Source: Haplomitrium mnioides
Lineage: Eukaryota; Marchantiophyta; Haplomitriopsida; Calobryales
Direction of reading: 5' to 3'
Length of the DNA stretch: 60,048 bases
NCBI GenBank assembly: GCA_049999725.1
Contig: JBNGIS010029945.1
Span: 1-60,048, forward strand
The translations under genes and the position numbers were made by a program. The notes beneath the pieces were generated by a model. It was given only the letters and a program-made list of their open reading frames with translations. It was not told where the DNA came from and ran no database searches. Shown piece by piece: positions 23,485 to 34,029 of the stretch (within the stretch, counting starts at the first letter, position 1; every line of letters begins with the position of its first letter).

Positions 23485-26400
23485 TGTCACTCCCCTCCTT
23501 CAGGCTTTAACCTTCAAATGTGCCACTTTGAAAGACAGAGGAGGACAAAAGAGGGGAATAGGTTCTTTTGTGAGATGGCTCCATTGCAAGTTATCTCTTT
23601 AAGGCCTTACAGGATTCCTCTTCACCTTACAAGCCTATCCACGGATCAACAATCACTTCAGCAGCAATCTTGCTCATTCACCCTCAATGGCAGAATACAC
23701 ATATACATAGACCAAGGTATTTCTGAGGTAATCCGCAATATAAGTCAGGAGCCTAAATCTAGACTCAAACACCTTGTGTACAAGACAAGAGTAGAATACA
23801 ATATCCAAAATACCCAGGAACAATATCAATGGACCTAACTCCTCCTTCGTAGGGCTATCCCAGGGTCTGAACAATTGAAATACCGGTATGCTCCTAGTAC
23901 TAAGTGTATCTTATAAAATACAAATAGAAATCAAATCTAGCTAATACACACATACATAAATACATACACACATATATTGTACTCCACCAAAACTGTATGC
24001 CACACAGAACCACAGGGACTGGCCTTTCGAGCAGACTTCTCTCCTCCTCAACTCACGATCCTAATCATCCTTCAATCTCCCACGCACACACTTCTTCCAG
24101 ATAGTTTGTCAACTTCCCTCACGAGAAGCTGTGGATTTACTTCCTCAAGCTCGGAAGAAGATTTATTTAACTTCCATCTTTGGAAGATAGTCCTCTCGAC
24201 TGCTGGCTACACACTCCACCCCAAACCTCAAAGAGATCTTCTTCGCAGTGCGCAACCACTCCCTTCTTAGCTCCGCTTGAAAGATTAGACCAGGACATAC
24301 TCAGAGCATCTCTGAGATTGATGCTCTTACACAGATGATGCAGGGATGACTCCAAGATCCCCCTTGACAGCCTCTCCCGAATTCAAGACAAATAGGATCC
24401 CCTTCAGCTGCACGTATCGATTTACCTCCACTACTGGTCCACCCGTAGAAGTGAGTTCACTTGGATCGCCCGAGCCTCTAGAGCTCCCAACCGAGCAATT
24501 TTTGATGCCCCTCCAATCCACCTCCACCCCTACTAGCCCCTTGCACGAGTCCACTCGTCTCACGTAAACCTTCACTGGGATCCTTCCTTCCTTACCTCAT
24601 TGCCTCTTCCTATCCCGAGATCGCTTGCGCGTCTCTAATTTGCATGCACAACAACCCATTCAATGTCATAGCTCCTTGATCTATACACCCCGCCCCCTGC
24701 CTCCTGTGTGTCTGTTCCATTCAAAAAGGTTGTTTTTTCCCGCTAGCCATAGGCTTCGGATGCGGCGACACCTGTCTCGACTATTTGCGGAATGATCTAA
24801 GTACAATGGTCAGTTCTGAGGTTCCCGGGGTCTAGTCCGCAATCTTTTGCGGATTGGGAGTTTGAAGAACTCCGTGGAATCGAGTCCAAAGAATTCCGTG
24901 GAACCAAGTCCGAAGAATTCCGCGGAACCGAGTCCGAAGAATCCTATAGAACCGAATTCGAAGAATTCCGTGGGACCGCAGACTCAACGTTGACTTTCTT
25001 CTACAACCGTCGTCCGACGCCGTTTCAACTTGGAAGTTGGACCGGCACCGTTGACATAAATCCGTAGTTGACTGCGGGCTCTGATCTGAAGGATTCCTTG
25101 GACAGGTGAGTCCAAAGGATCCCTCGTACTCTTGAGTCCGAGGTTGACTTTCTTCCGCAGCCGCCATCCGATGCCGTTTTTAACTTGGAAGTTGGACCGC
25201 CACCACTAACTTGGATCTGTAGTTGACTGCGGGCTTTGATCCGAAGGATTCATCAGACAAGTGAGTCCAAAGAATCCCTCAGACTCTTGAGTTTGAGGTT
25301 GACTTTCTTCCGCAGCCGCTGTGTGATGCTGTTTTCAACATGGAAGTTGGACCGCCATCGTTGATCTGGATCCGTAGTTGACTGCGAGATCTGATCCAAA
25401 GGATTCCTTGGACAGATGAGTTCGAAGAACCCCTCGGACTCTTGAGTCCTAGGTTGACTTTCTTCCGCAGCCGCCATCTGAGGTCATTTTCAACATGGAA
25501 GTTGGACCGCCGCGCTGACTTGGGTTCCGAAGTTGATCGTGGAGAGATTCCAAAGTATTCCTCAGACAAGGAGTCCGAAGAAAACCTTGTAGCCTTTGGG
25601 CCCATAGTTGACTTGGTTCCTCTGGGAGCTGTCCGACATCATCTTCCAACTGGAAATTGGACCGCCATGCTAACTTGAGCTCGGAAGTTGACCGTAGAGA
25701 GATTCCAAAGTAATCCTCAGATAGGGAGTCCGAAGAAAACCTCGTAACCTCTGGGGCCGCAGTTGACTTGGTTCTTCTGGGTGCCGTTTGACGCGGTCTT
25801 CCAACAAGAAGTTGGACCACCACATTGACCTGAGTTCCAAAGTTGACCGCGGAGAGATTCCGAAGTATTCCTTGGACAAGGAGTCCGAAGAAAACCTCGT
25901 AACCTCTAGGCCTGCAGTTGACTTGGTTTCTCAAGGTGCATCCCACGCTGTCTTCCAACTAGAAGTTGGACCGCCATTGCATCTTGGGTTCTGATGTTGA
26001 CCAATGGACTACGGAGTCCGAAGTCAACCACGGGACTGGAGTTTGAAGATTTCCGTGGGACTGGAGTTTGAGGATTTCCACGGGACTAGAGTCTGTGGAT
26101 TTTTGTGGGACTGGAGTCTGAGAATGAACTGACTTGAAGGGATCCGGTTCGCGCCCTCCTTCGAAAATGCCCCCGCCCTCTCCTTCTCTCGAGACTTTCT
26201 TAGAAACCGCCGAGTAGATTGTCAGGAGTCCAAAAAGGATCCGGATCCTAATGAGATCCATCCATGCCAAAGGAAACAGAGCGTCCCCCGATCCCCTAGC
26301 TTATTGCTGCCTCACGCGGATCTTCGCCTTCGCCCTCCAAATTCTAAACGTTGTTCTTGAAAGTGTATTCTGCAACATTTTAACTTGCCTATGGTCCTAT

Positions 26401-26864
26401 CCCTCCACTGTCGATCTTTGGTCTCCACCCTACGCCCGTGGTCCTCCTCATTTGGTCCCTGATCCTTCTCCACTTTTGAGGTCGTCTTTCCTTCCTCTTC
26501 TCCGCTTGTTGCCTCTGGCGAGTGTTTCGTTCCTCCATGCTCTGGCCCCGATCCTTGCATTTCAGTGATGCTTGTAGGATCTTTTTTGCTTCCTTCAATT
26601 TTTAGTGGTGCTCCCATTCGTCGGCTGACACATTTCCATTTTCCAATTCCGAAGCAATCCCGCAAGCTCATCTGCTGTCGACTTCCCTTCCTTCCCCGCC
26701 ACGGCCCAATTCCACTCCTCGAGTCTAGGCGATCCGCTCATACTCGCTGATAGGAGTTGATCCGTTGCTTCCAAGTTACTTTAACACTAATAAGAGGAGA
26801 ATTGCTCCAATGTTGCCTCCAATTCCATGGATTCTTCCATAGTACCTCATGTCACCGATTGACA
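23485..26864 (-). repeat. 5' LTR of element C (3380 bp)
   Basis: On the plus strand it starts TGTCAC (23485) and ends ATTGACA (26864), so on the minus strand it is TGTCAATCGG...GTGACA. It aligns with the split 3' LTR at 13702-18925. About 24830-26120 consists of repeated modules with GAAGTTGGACCGCC and GTCCGAAG. It is about 1 kb longer than the LTRs of A because it has more of these modules. Confidence 0.9.
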
Positions 26865-26869
26865 ACGAC

Positions 26870-28480
26870 TCATTGGGAGAAAAAGGGGTTGAGGTTGGCA
26901 ACATTGATGTAGGAAGGCGGAATCGAGTGGAGGAATGAGGTGGGAGTAGTGCGCGAGTCACAACACAAACAAGTGATTGTCTAGGAAGGACAAAAATTCC
27001 ATATCGGCTCTAATTTACCCAAAACTACAAAGTGAGCCTTAACCCACGTCCTTACGAATTTCAATGATGCCTTTGCCTAAAGCCATGTGGACCAAAAGAG
27101 AGTCCCTAAGGAATTGAGATAACATTGGATTGGTCTTGTACCCGTAGCCATCCCAGTAAGGCAACGCCAATACAGAATGAACCCCCGATTCTTCTTGATG
27201 GTAATGGAGGAAATTGATAAATTGTTGGAAGCAGACTTCATTTACCAAGTTCTCAATAGTGAGTGGGTGTCTCCTCTGGTAGTAGTTCCAAAGAAGCTTG
27301 GACATGATGGAGAACGAAAAATCAAGGTTTGTCAAGATTTCCGAAAACTGAATGATGCGACCAAGAAGGACCACTACCCTTTACCTTTCACAGATGGGGT
27401 GCTGGATTTGGTTGCGGGGCAAGAGGTCTACAACTTCCTAGATGGATATTCAGGATACAATCAGACTTGGATTCTGGAGGAGGACCAATTAAAGACGACA
27501 TTCACCATGGAATGTGGGGTGTTCGTCTTCCAAAGAATGCCTTTTGAACTCAGGAATGCACCCGGAACCTTTCAGCATATGATGATGAACATCTTCTATG
27601 ACTACTTGAGGAAATTTTTAGAAATCTTCATTGATGACTTTGTGGTGTACGGGAAGATATGTGACCATGAGAGGGATGTGAGGCTCATTAGGTGTCGAAA
27701 AACATGGCTGAGGTTGCATATAGGGAAGTGCTTCTTCAGAGTGAAAGAAGGGGTACTCATTGGGCACATGATTTCCAATCAAGGCATTGATGTAGACTAG
27801 GAAAAATTTGGAATCTGGATGAAGGTGTCATTCCCCACTAACCTGAAGGAAGTGCAAGGCTTCTTGGGGTGTGTGGGCTACTACCAAAGATTCATTGATT
27901 AGTTTGCCTTAGTGGCCTTACCCCTCACCGTGATGACCAAGGGGGGCAGTACCTTTGAGGCCACCCTTGAGAGACTAGCAAGCTTCCATTAGTTGAAAAG
28001 ACAACTAGCAAGTGCTCCCATACTCGTGCCCTCTAGTTGGGGAAAGGAATTCCATGTCATGATCAACGTGTTAGGCTTTTGTATAGAGGCAATATTAACC
28101 CAAGCGGAAGAGAAGGGCAAGGACCATCCCATTTACTTTGCCAGTAGGTTATTGGCCTCGGCTAAGAAAAATTACTCTGCCACCGATCGGGAGGCCTTGG
28201 GGATCATCTATGCATTGAAGAAATTCAAGCATTACCTCCTGCATTATAAGATGATCTTTCATACTGATCACAATCCCTTGAAGTACCTAGTGAATAAGTC
28301 AGATGTGATAAGTAGGATTGCAAGGTGGGTGCTTCTCCTAGAGGAGTTTGATTTTGAAGTACGGATCAAACTAGGAAAAAAACACTACAATGCTAATTTC
28401 TTCTCCCGTGTGGCTAGGCCGATCAACAAGACGGAGGTGGATGACACCTTCCTAGATGAGGATCTGTTCTAAGTCAGAAC
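26870..28480 (+). pseudogene. Element A reverse transcriptase and RNase H remnant
   Basis: This is the continuation of element A pol after element C. From about 27120 it reads VAIPVRQRQYRMNPRFFLM, SEWVSPLVVVPKKLG, KIKVCQDFRKLNDATKKDHYP, FLDGYSGYNQ and FLEIFIDDFVVYGK with the catalytic FIDD intact. Then come GCVGYYQRFID and the RNase H part: HVMINVLGFC (first catalytic Asp now Asn), NYSATDREALGIIYALKKF and FHTDHNPLKYLV. Stops at 27798-27800 and elsewhere break it. The 250 bases before RT (26870-27120) are diverged linker. Confidence 0.85.
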
Positions 28481-29760
28481 AGGGAAGCCAATAGATTATG
28501 CCAACACCATCGAATTCCTCTTGACATCACAAATTTCGAAGGGTTGCAATAGAGAGGAGGTGACAGTTTTTCTTTGAAAGATGAAACCATATCTCTTGGT
28601 GAAGGAAGTAATGCATTAGTAGAGTCTCGACGGTTTGATCAGAAGATGCTTGGAACGAGACCAAGCCACATTGGTAACGCAGACCTTGCACGGAGAGGAG
28701 GTCGGGGGACACTTCGTAGTGGATACCACGGTAATAAAAGTGTCGAATGCAAGGTATTGGTGGCCCACTCTGCACAAGAATGTGCACTTCTGTGTGAAGA
28801 GATGCGATGTTTGTTAGAGGACAAGGAAACCAACGGCCAACCAGCATCACCGATTGATTCCAATCATCCCACTAGCACCATTTGAGAAATGGGGCATAGA
28901 TTTTATCAAGCCAATTGCACTATCAACCCGATAGAGAAACAGGTACATTCTGCTAGCCATTGATTACGCCACCAAGTGGGTTGAGGACAGAGCCACCCAG
29001 AAGAACGACGCAAAAACAATGGTAGCCTTCTTGTACAAGCAGATGTTCTCCAGATTTGGACCACCTCTAGAGCTGGTTAGTGACCAGGGCACACATTTCA
29101 TCAACCAAGTGATCCAAGATTAGACATCGAGGTACCTGATCAAGCACTGCCACACTACAGCTTACCACTTGAAGGCAAACAGGTTGACAAAGAGGGTGAA
29201 CAGGATCATAAGCAAGATCCTAAACAAGACAATGGCAACAAACAAGGCCGACTGGGATCTCAAGCTGCTGACAACGACACACGCTTATAACTTGGGCTAC
29301 AAGACCACCACCGGTCACTGTCCTTATAAACTGGTCTTCGGACAACACGCACTGGTACTAGTGGAGTACGAAGTACCAACTAGAAGACTCTTGGAGGAAG
29401 AGAGAATGGCGGAAGATCACAATACAAGAGAAAGATTGTATCAGTTGGAAAAATTGGAAGAGGCAAGGGAGCAAGCTCAGGGGTGATTGGAACACCACCA
29501 AAAATTACAGAAGAAGCAACATGATAAGGGACTAAAGCCGACAGACATTCGTGAGAGAGATTTGGTGCTATTGTGCGATAGTTGATTCATACATTTTTCG
29601 AGAAAATTGCACACAAGGTGGATGAGACCCTTTGTTCTATAGAAGCTGTATTGAAACTGATCTACGGAGCTAGAAACATTAGAGAGGGAATGATTTGCAA
29701 ATAAGGTACATTACGATTGCATTATGAGATATATTGACAAGGAAGAGGAAGGAGGGGGTC
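28480..29760 (+). pseudogene. Element A integrase remnant
   Basis: In order: LIRRCLERDQATLVTQTLHGEEVGGHF, YWWPTLHKNVHFCVKRCDVC (zinc-binding module), PFEKWGIDFIKPIA and NRYILLAIDYATKWVE (core, first Asp), FGPPLELVSDQGTHFINQV (second Asp), HCHTTAYHLKANRLTKRVN (third catalytic residue lost) and the C-terminal basic region ending near LETLERE. Several stops are present. It is nearly collinear with the integrase of element C. Confidence 0.82.
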
Positions 29761-29939
29761 CGAAGTTGACCCACTAAAGAAGTTCAGCTACGAGTTCGGC
29801 AGGGGTGGGTGTGTGAGTATGTTGAGGGGTTGTAATTTGAATTCAGAAATTTAACATCTAGCTAGACCACAGCCATGGCGAATAAAGCAACCAGTAGAGC
29901 GGAAACAAAGGGGAGGTGTTCGCGAGGATGCTTCACACT

Positions 29940-29950
29940 AAAAGGGGGAG
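29940..29950 (+). promoter_or_regulatory. Polypurine tract of element A
   Basis: AAAAGGGGGAG lies three bases before the 3' LTR start (TATCAACGG, canonical TGTCAA). It is equivalent to the tract in element C. Confidence 0.7.
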
Positions 29951-29953
29951 TTA

Positions 29954-32338
29954 TATCAACGGATGACATGAGGTGCTATTGAAGATTCCTAAAAATTAGA
30001 AACCGCAGGGAAGCATTTCTCCACTTATAAGTGTTAAGATACTCCAGAAGTAGCGGAACAACTGATGTTAGTACGTAAAAGCGGGTCACATAAATTACCC
30101 AATCTGAAGAACGGAATCAGGATCCAATGAGGAAGGAAGAGATACTTGCCAGAAGTATTGGCAAGTAGGTGGAAGGTAGAGCGATCGTAGAAGAGGAGGA
30201 AGAGGCAGGTTTGGGTGAGGACGACCAGGGGGATGAGACAAGATAAACGATCTAGCGCTAGAAGAGAGGGGCTTTAGGTAAGGCCTAGGGCCCAACATCA
30301 CTTTCGGGACAACATTCAGGAGCAAAAGTGAGAGGAATGGAAGGCGAACCAACACGCAAAAAGCAAAGGATTGGTAGAAGCAGGGAGAATGCAACGACCT
30401 TCGTCAACAGCGATGACACCAGGGATCAGGGGATGCTCCACTCCCCCAAGCGTTGACAGGCTTTACCAGGGTCTGAACCCACTTCACACTTCTAAACACT
30501 ATTTGGGGGAATCCTACAGAGAGTTTCATGTGTGGGGAGGGGGAAGTTGCAATCCTCTCCGAAGGAATGCGTGGACAGAGTCCCATCGGGTCGAGTCAAC
30601 TTTGGAACCAGGCGGTCAAATGCGGTGGTCCAACTTCCCTTTTGAAGATGGCGGCGGACGACGCACATTGGAAAGGGTCAAACTTCGGGGTTGACCATCT
30701 AAGCTTACCTTCTGCGGAGTACCTTTTTGGATCTGGGCCTAGTTTGTCTTCTTGCGGGTCTGCGCCAAGTTCAGCTTCATCCGATCATACCTATTTGGAT
30801 ACCTACTTTGGATCTGCATCGACATTACCTGCTCTGGACCAGTTCTTTGGATCGGAGTTGCGGAACAGCAACCACCTCACCTTCATTGGTTTACTTCTCC
30901 GGATCAGTCTTCGGATCTCTCTTTGGAATAGCCTTCTTCGGAACTCCCTTTTGGAATATACTTCTTCAAAACCACTTTGGATCATTTAGACAGGTGTCAC
31001 CGCATCAAGAAACTGTTACCAACTAAATAAACGACCAAAGCAGTGGGAAACAAGAAACGCTTAGAAAAGGTACACTCGAGGGGGGTATAGATTGGCTCCC
31101 TTTGACGTTTGAGAGGTTAATACTAATGAAAGGTGTGTGAAAACTAACTCAGACAAGAAGATGCAGCAAGGAAGGGAGGAGAGATTTCCAGTGAGGCTTT
31201 ACTTGCAGCGAGTGGACTCGTGCAGGAGGGCTAGTAGGGGTGGAGGTGGACTAGAGGGGTGCTGAGAATCGCTAGGCAAGGAGCTCTAGAGGTTCAGGCG
31301 ATCCAAATGTACTCATCCCTATAGGTGGACTAGTATTCCTAGGTGAATTGACACTTAAAGAGGAAGAGAAATCTTTCAGTCCTGAATTCGAGAGAGGTTG
31401 CTAAGGGGGGATCTTGGGGTCCTCTCAACGTCGTTTGTGTAGGAGCATCAATCTCAAGAATGCTCAGAGTGTGTTTCTGGTCTTAACTCTCAAGTGGAGC
31501 CAATGGAGGAGTGGCTGCGTTAGTGCCTGCGCACTGCGCAGAAGATCCTACCAAGGTTTGGGGTGGAGTGGGGTGGCCAACAATCGAGAGGGCTGTCTTC
31601 CAGAGGTGGAAGTTAAAGAAGACCTCTTCCGAGCCTAAGGAAGTAAATTCAGAGCTTCTCGCGAGGGAAGTTGAAAAACTATCTGAACAAGGTGCGTGGG
31701 TGAGGTGACAAAAGAGTGTGGGACTGTTGTGGTTAAGTGGAGAAGTCCGCTACTGAACGTAAGACCTAGTGGCATTGAGGTTTCTCGGAGTCAGAAGGCT
31801 CGTGGTGAAGGGTAGAGTGTGTGTGTGTGTGTGTGCTATATTAGATAGATTTGTCTCTTTCCGGATTTCCTATTCCTTTTTGGATTTCTCGTTCCTTTTT
31901 GGATTTCTTATCCTTTTTCGGATTTCTCGCAAAATACTTTGGATTCAAAGAAACTCAAGATTTCAGCTTGAAAGGAACCAAGGAAAGCGTCACTTAGAGG
32001 GAGACAAAACTGTTGGCTAGGCCCCTTTGTGTTTCGTATGTTGAACCGTGAGTCCATTTTGTAAGTAAGGTGTCTTGGTCCATTCTTGGATCCCTGAAAT
32101 ATACTTCGGATTGGAAACCAAATGTACTTCGGATGTGTGTGTAAATAAGCAAGATTGGTCTTTGAAGTGATTGTTGATAATCGGAAAGGTATGCAAGGTG
32201 AAGTTGAGATTCCTTAAGACCTGAAAGAGATAACTTGGATGCGGGGCCATCTCACAAAAGAACCAGAGGCCCGATCTGTCACCCCTTTCTTCCAAAGTGG
32301 CACCTTTGGGGGTTAAGGCCTGAAGGAGGGGGCTGAGA
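29954..32338 (+). repeat. 3' LTR of element A (2385 bp)
   Basis: It aligns end to end with the de-interrupted 5' LTR and has the same length. It begins TATCAACGGATGACATGAGG and ends GGGGCTGAGA just before GACTC. A GT dinucleotide run of about ten units (31817-31836) is present here but not in the 5' LTR. Confidence 0.9.
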
Positions 32339-32343
32339 GACTC
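32339..32343 (+). repeat. Right target-site duplication of element A (GACTC)
   Basis: It matches the five bases before 4211 and marks the return to the interrupted locus. Confidence 0.85.
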
Positions 32344-33065
32344 AAAGCTTAGTTCTAGAGATGTTATGCTTTCTTAACTTAGTGTCAAAATATATTTGTT
32401 TTGTTAAGTTGTTTAACAAGCGACATTTGAGTCAAATAAACCTTATCAACTTGAGTTGTGAGAACAAAGTTTATGCTCGCATAAGGTCTTTTGCTTTTCG
32501 TTTGAATCCAAACCTTGTCGAGAGTGGAATAAAGCGAGGAAATGAATTTGATTGTTGGTGGTGACCTTAGCCTTGCACGAGTTTTGTTTTGTTGCTTTGA
32601 ATCAAGAGGCCATTACTAGACAAACAATAGCAAGAATCGTTTTTTGTTGTTTGCAAATCCTATTTGCGCATAGGTTTTGTTCTTATTTCTTTCAAATCCA
32701 ATTGCAAAAATAGTCAAAGCAAGCCAAGAAATTAGTATTTTTACTTTTGGTCCTATGTGCGCATATGATCAATTATTGTTTATACTAATCCTATATGCAT
32801 ATAAGATTTTTTTTTTAATCCTTTGTGAACAAATAACCCAAGCTACCTTTGAAATTGAAGTTTCAATTTGTAACTTTTGTGCAAATCTTATTTCTGCTTT
32901 CAAAAAATTTGCTTATTTCAAGTCAAAGACACATACTTATTGTGAATGTTATTCAAATTCTACTATATTTAAATTAACTAAAGTTTTTTTTTATATTTTT
33001 ATAAATTTTCACTTCTACCAATCCAAACATTTTTTAAGCTCATTTGAATAATTTTAGCAATTGAG
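32344..33065 (+). other. AT-rich spacer of the interrupted locus, possibly an intron
   Basis: About 720 bp of T-rich sequence lie between the element A target site and the recognisable C-terminal DUF7869-like coding remnant. It ends in TTTTAG before the coding part, so an intron is possible, but I cannot show a donor site. Three near-palindromic 16-mers, CCTATTTGCGCATAGG and variants, lie at 32659, 32752 and 32790. No protein is recognised. Confidence 0.4.
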
Positions 33066-33962
33066 GTTGTCTTTTGAAATTCAAAACATCAACACATGTA
33101 TTATTGAATTGCGTTTATCTCCTTCGTGCTTTGTGATGATGAAGTCAAATATAAGCGCCAATTGTTTCTTCATCATAACCAACAAATGAAAGAAAGAACA
33201 AAATTTGCCAACCATCAAAGAAAATGTTATGCTAATGGTAAAAAATACTTGGGAATTGTCATTGATGGAATCGATTGGAAAGAAACAGCTATTCCACACT
33301 AGCCTTTGCCACCAAAAAACATTGACAAAGATTGTTTGATGGGTGTATATGTTGTTGTTTCTTTAATATTCAATCATGCTCTTTCTTCAAGGGTCTTTTT
33401 AACCTATGGAAACTTGAAAAGAAATTCTAATTTGGCAGTTACGGTGCTAAATAAAATATTATCTGACTTTGAAATGACACTACCTCCAACTTTGTATCTT
33501 TAGTTAGACAACATGATACGAGAGAACAAGAATTACATCTTATTTGGATATCTTAGTCTCCTTATTGCCAATAATGTTTTCCAAAAAATCAAGGTGGGAA
33601 TTCTCATGGTTGGCCATAATTATGATCAAACTGATCAAATGTTCAGTAGATTCTCGAAATGTTTGAAATATGTCAAAGCTTTTACAATTACGAGTTCTAG
33701 CGAGGTGCTACAATAATCGTATAATTCTAAAACTCAGATAACTCTTTTGATAGATACTTGGGATTTAAAAATGTATATAGAACAATGTCCCTCTCTCGTT
33801 CAAAGGATATATGACGTTACCTTTAATCAACAATTCAAGTTCCAGTTGAATGATTCCAGTGCAAAGATTTGGAGCAAACAATTTTCAAGAGACGAATTTT
33901 GTTACCTCCGGATGGTATTTGTCAATTCAAGTGCCTACTTGAAAATGATAGAGAAATTTTAG
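33066..33962 (+). pseudogene. C-terminal part of the broken DUF7869-like gene
   Basis: The plus strand reads, across a few stops, QMKERTKFANHQRKCYANGK and YLGIVIDGIDWKETAIPH, then KNIDKDCLMGVYVV, NLAVTVLNKIL, LPPTLYLxLDNMIRENKN, YLSLLIANNVFQKIKVGILM and VGHNYDQTDQMFSRFSKCL. The family as I remember it has iDGMD, LQLDN..ENKN, LMVGHTHEDIDQ and FSR..K; the Asp and His residues of these motifs suggest a metal-dependent fold, function unknown. The HTHEDID motif is altered here (HNYDQTD). It continues the N-terminal fragment at 3643-4210. In-frame stops at 33301 and 33501 make it a pseudogene. Confidence 0.6.
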
Positions 33963-34029
33963 GTTCAATGTTGATTCCTCTCAAGGCATATTTTGAAATC
34001 AAAAATCTAAAAAGGAAGATTCAATTCCT

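Larger units (their letters stand above)
13702..26864 (-). mobile_element. Element C: minus-strand gypsy element inserted in element A
   Basis: On the minus strand it runs from TGTCAATCGG (26864) to TGATA (13702, canonical TGACA). Flanking five bases are GCGAC at 13697-13701 and ACGAC at 26865-26869, a target duplication with one change. Both LTRs, purine tract, primer site, gag and pol are recognisable and close to those of A. Its internal region is 4559 bp against about 5937 bp in A, because gag knuckles and the protease start are deleted. Solo LTR D sits in its 3' LTR. Confidence 0.9.
4211..32338 (+). mobile_element. Element A: Tat/Athila-like Ty3/gypsy retrotransposon with nested insertions
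   Basis: The ends are TGTCAATCGG at 4211 and GGGGCTGAGA at 32338 (canonical end TGACA with one change), flanked by identical 5-bp duplications GACTC at 4206-4210 and 32339-32343. Subtracting the solo LTR B insertion and its duplication leaves a 5' LTR of 2385 bp, exactly the length of the 3' LTR (29954-32338). Without element C the internal region is about 5.94 kb and carries gag, protease, RT, RNase H and integrase in gypsy order. The RT motifs (VCQDFRKLN, FLDGYSGYNQ) resemble the Tat/Athila group. All reading frames are broken. Confidence 0.9.
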
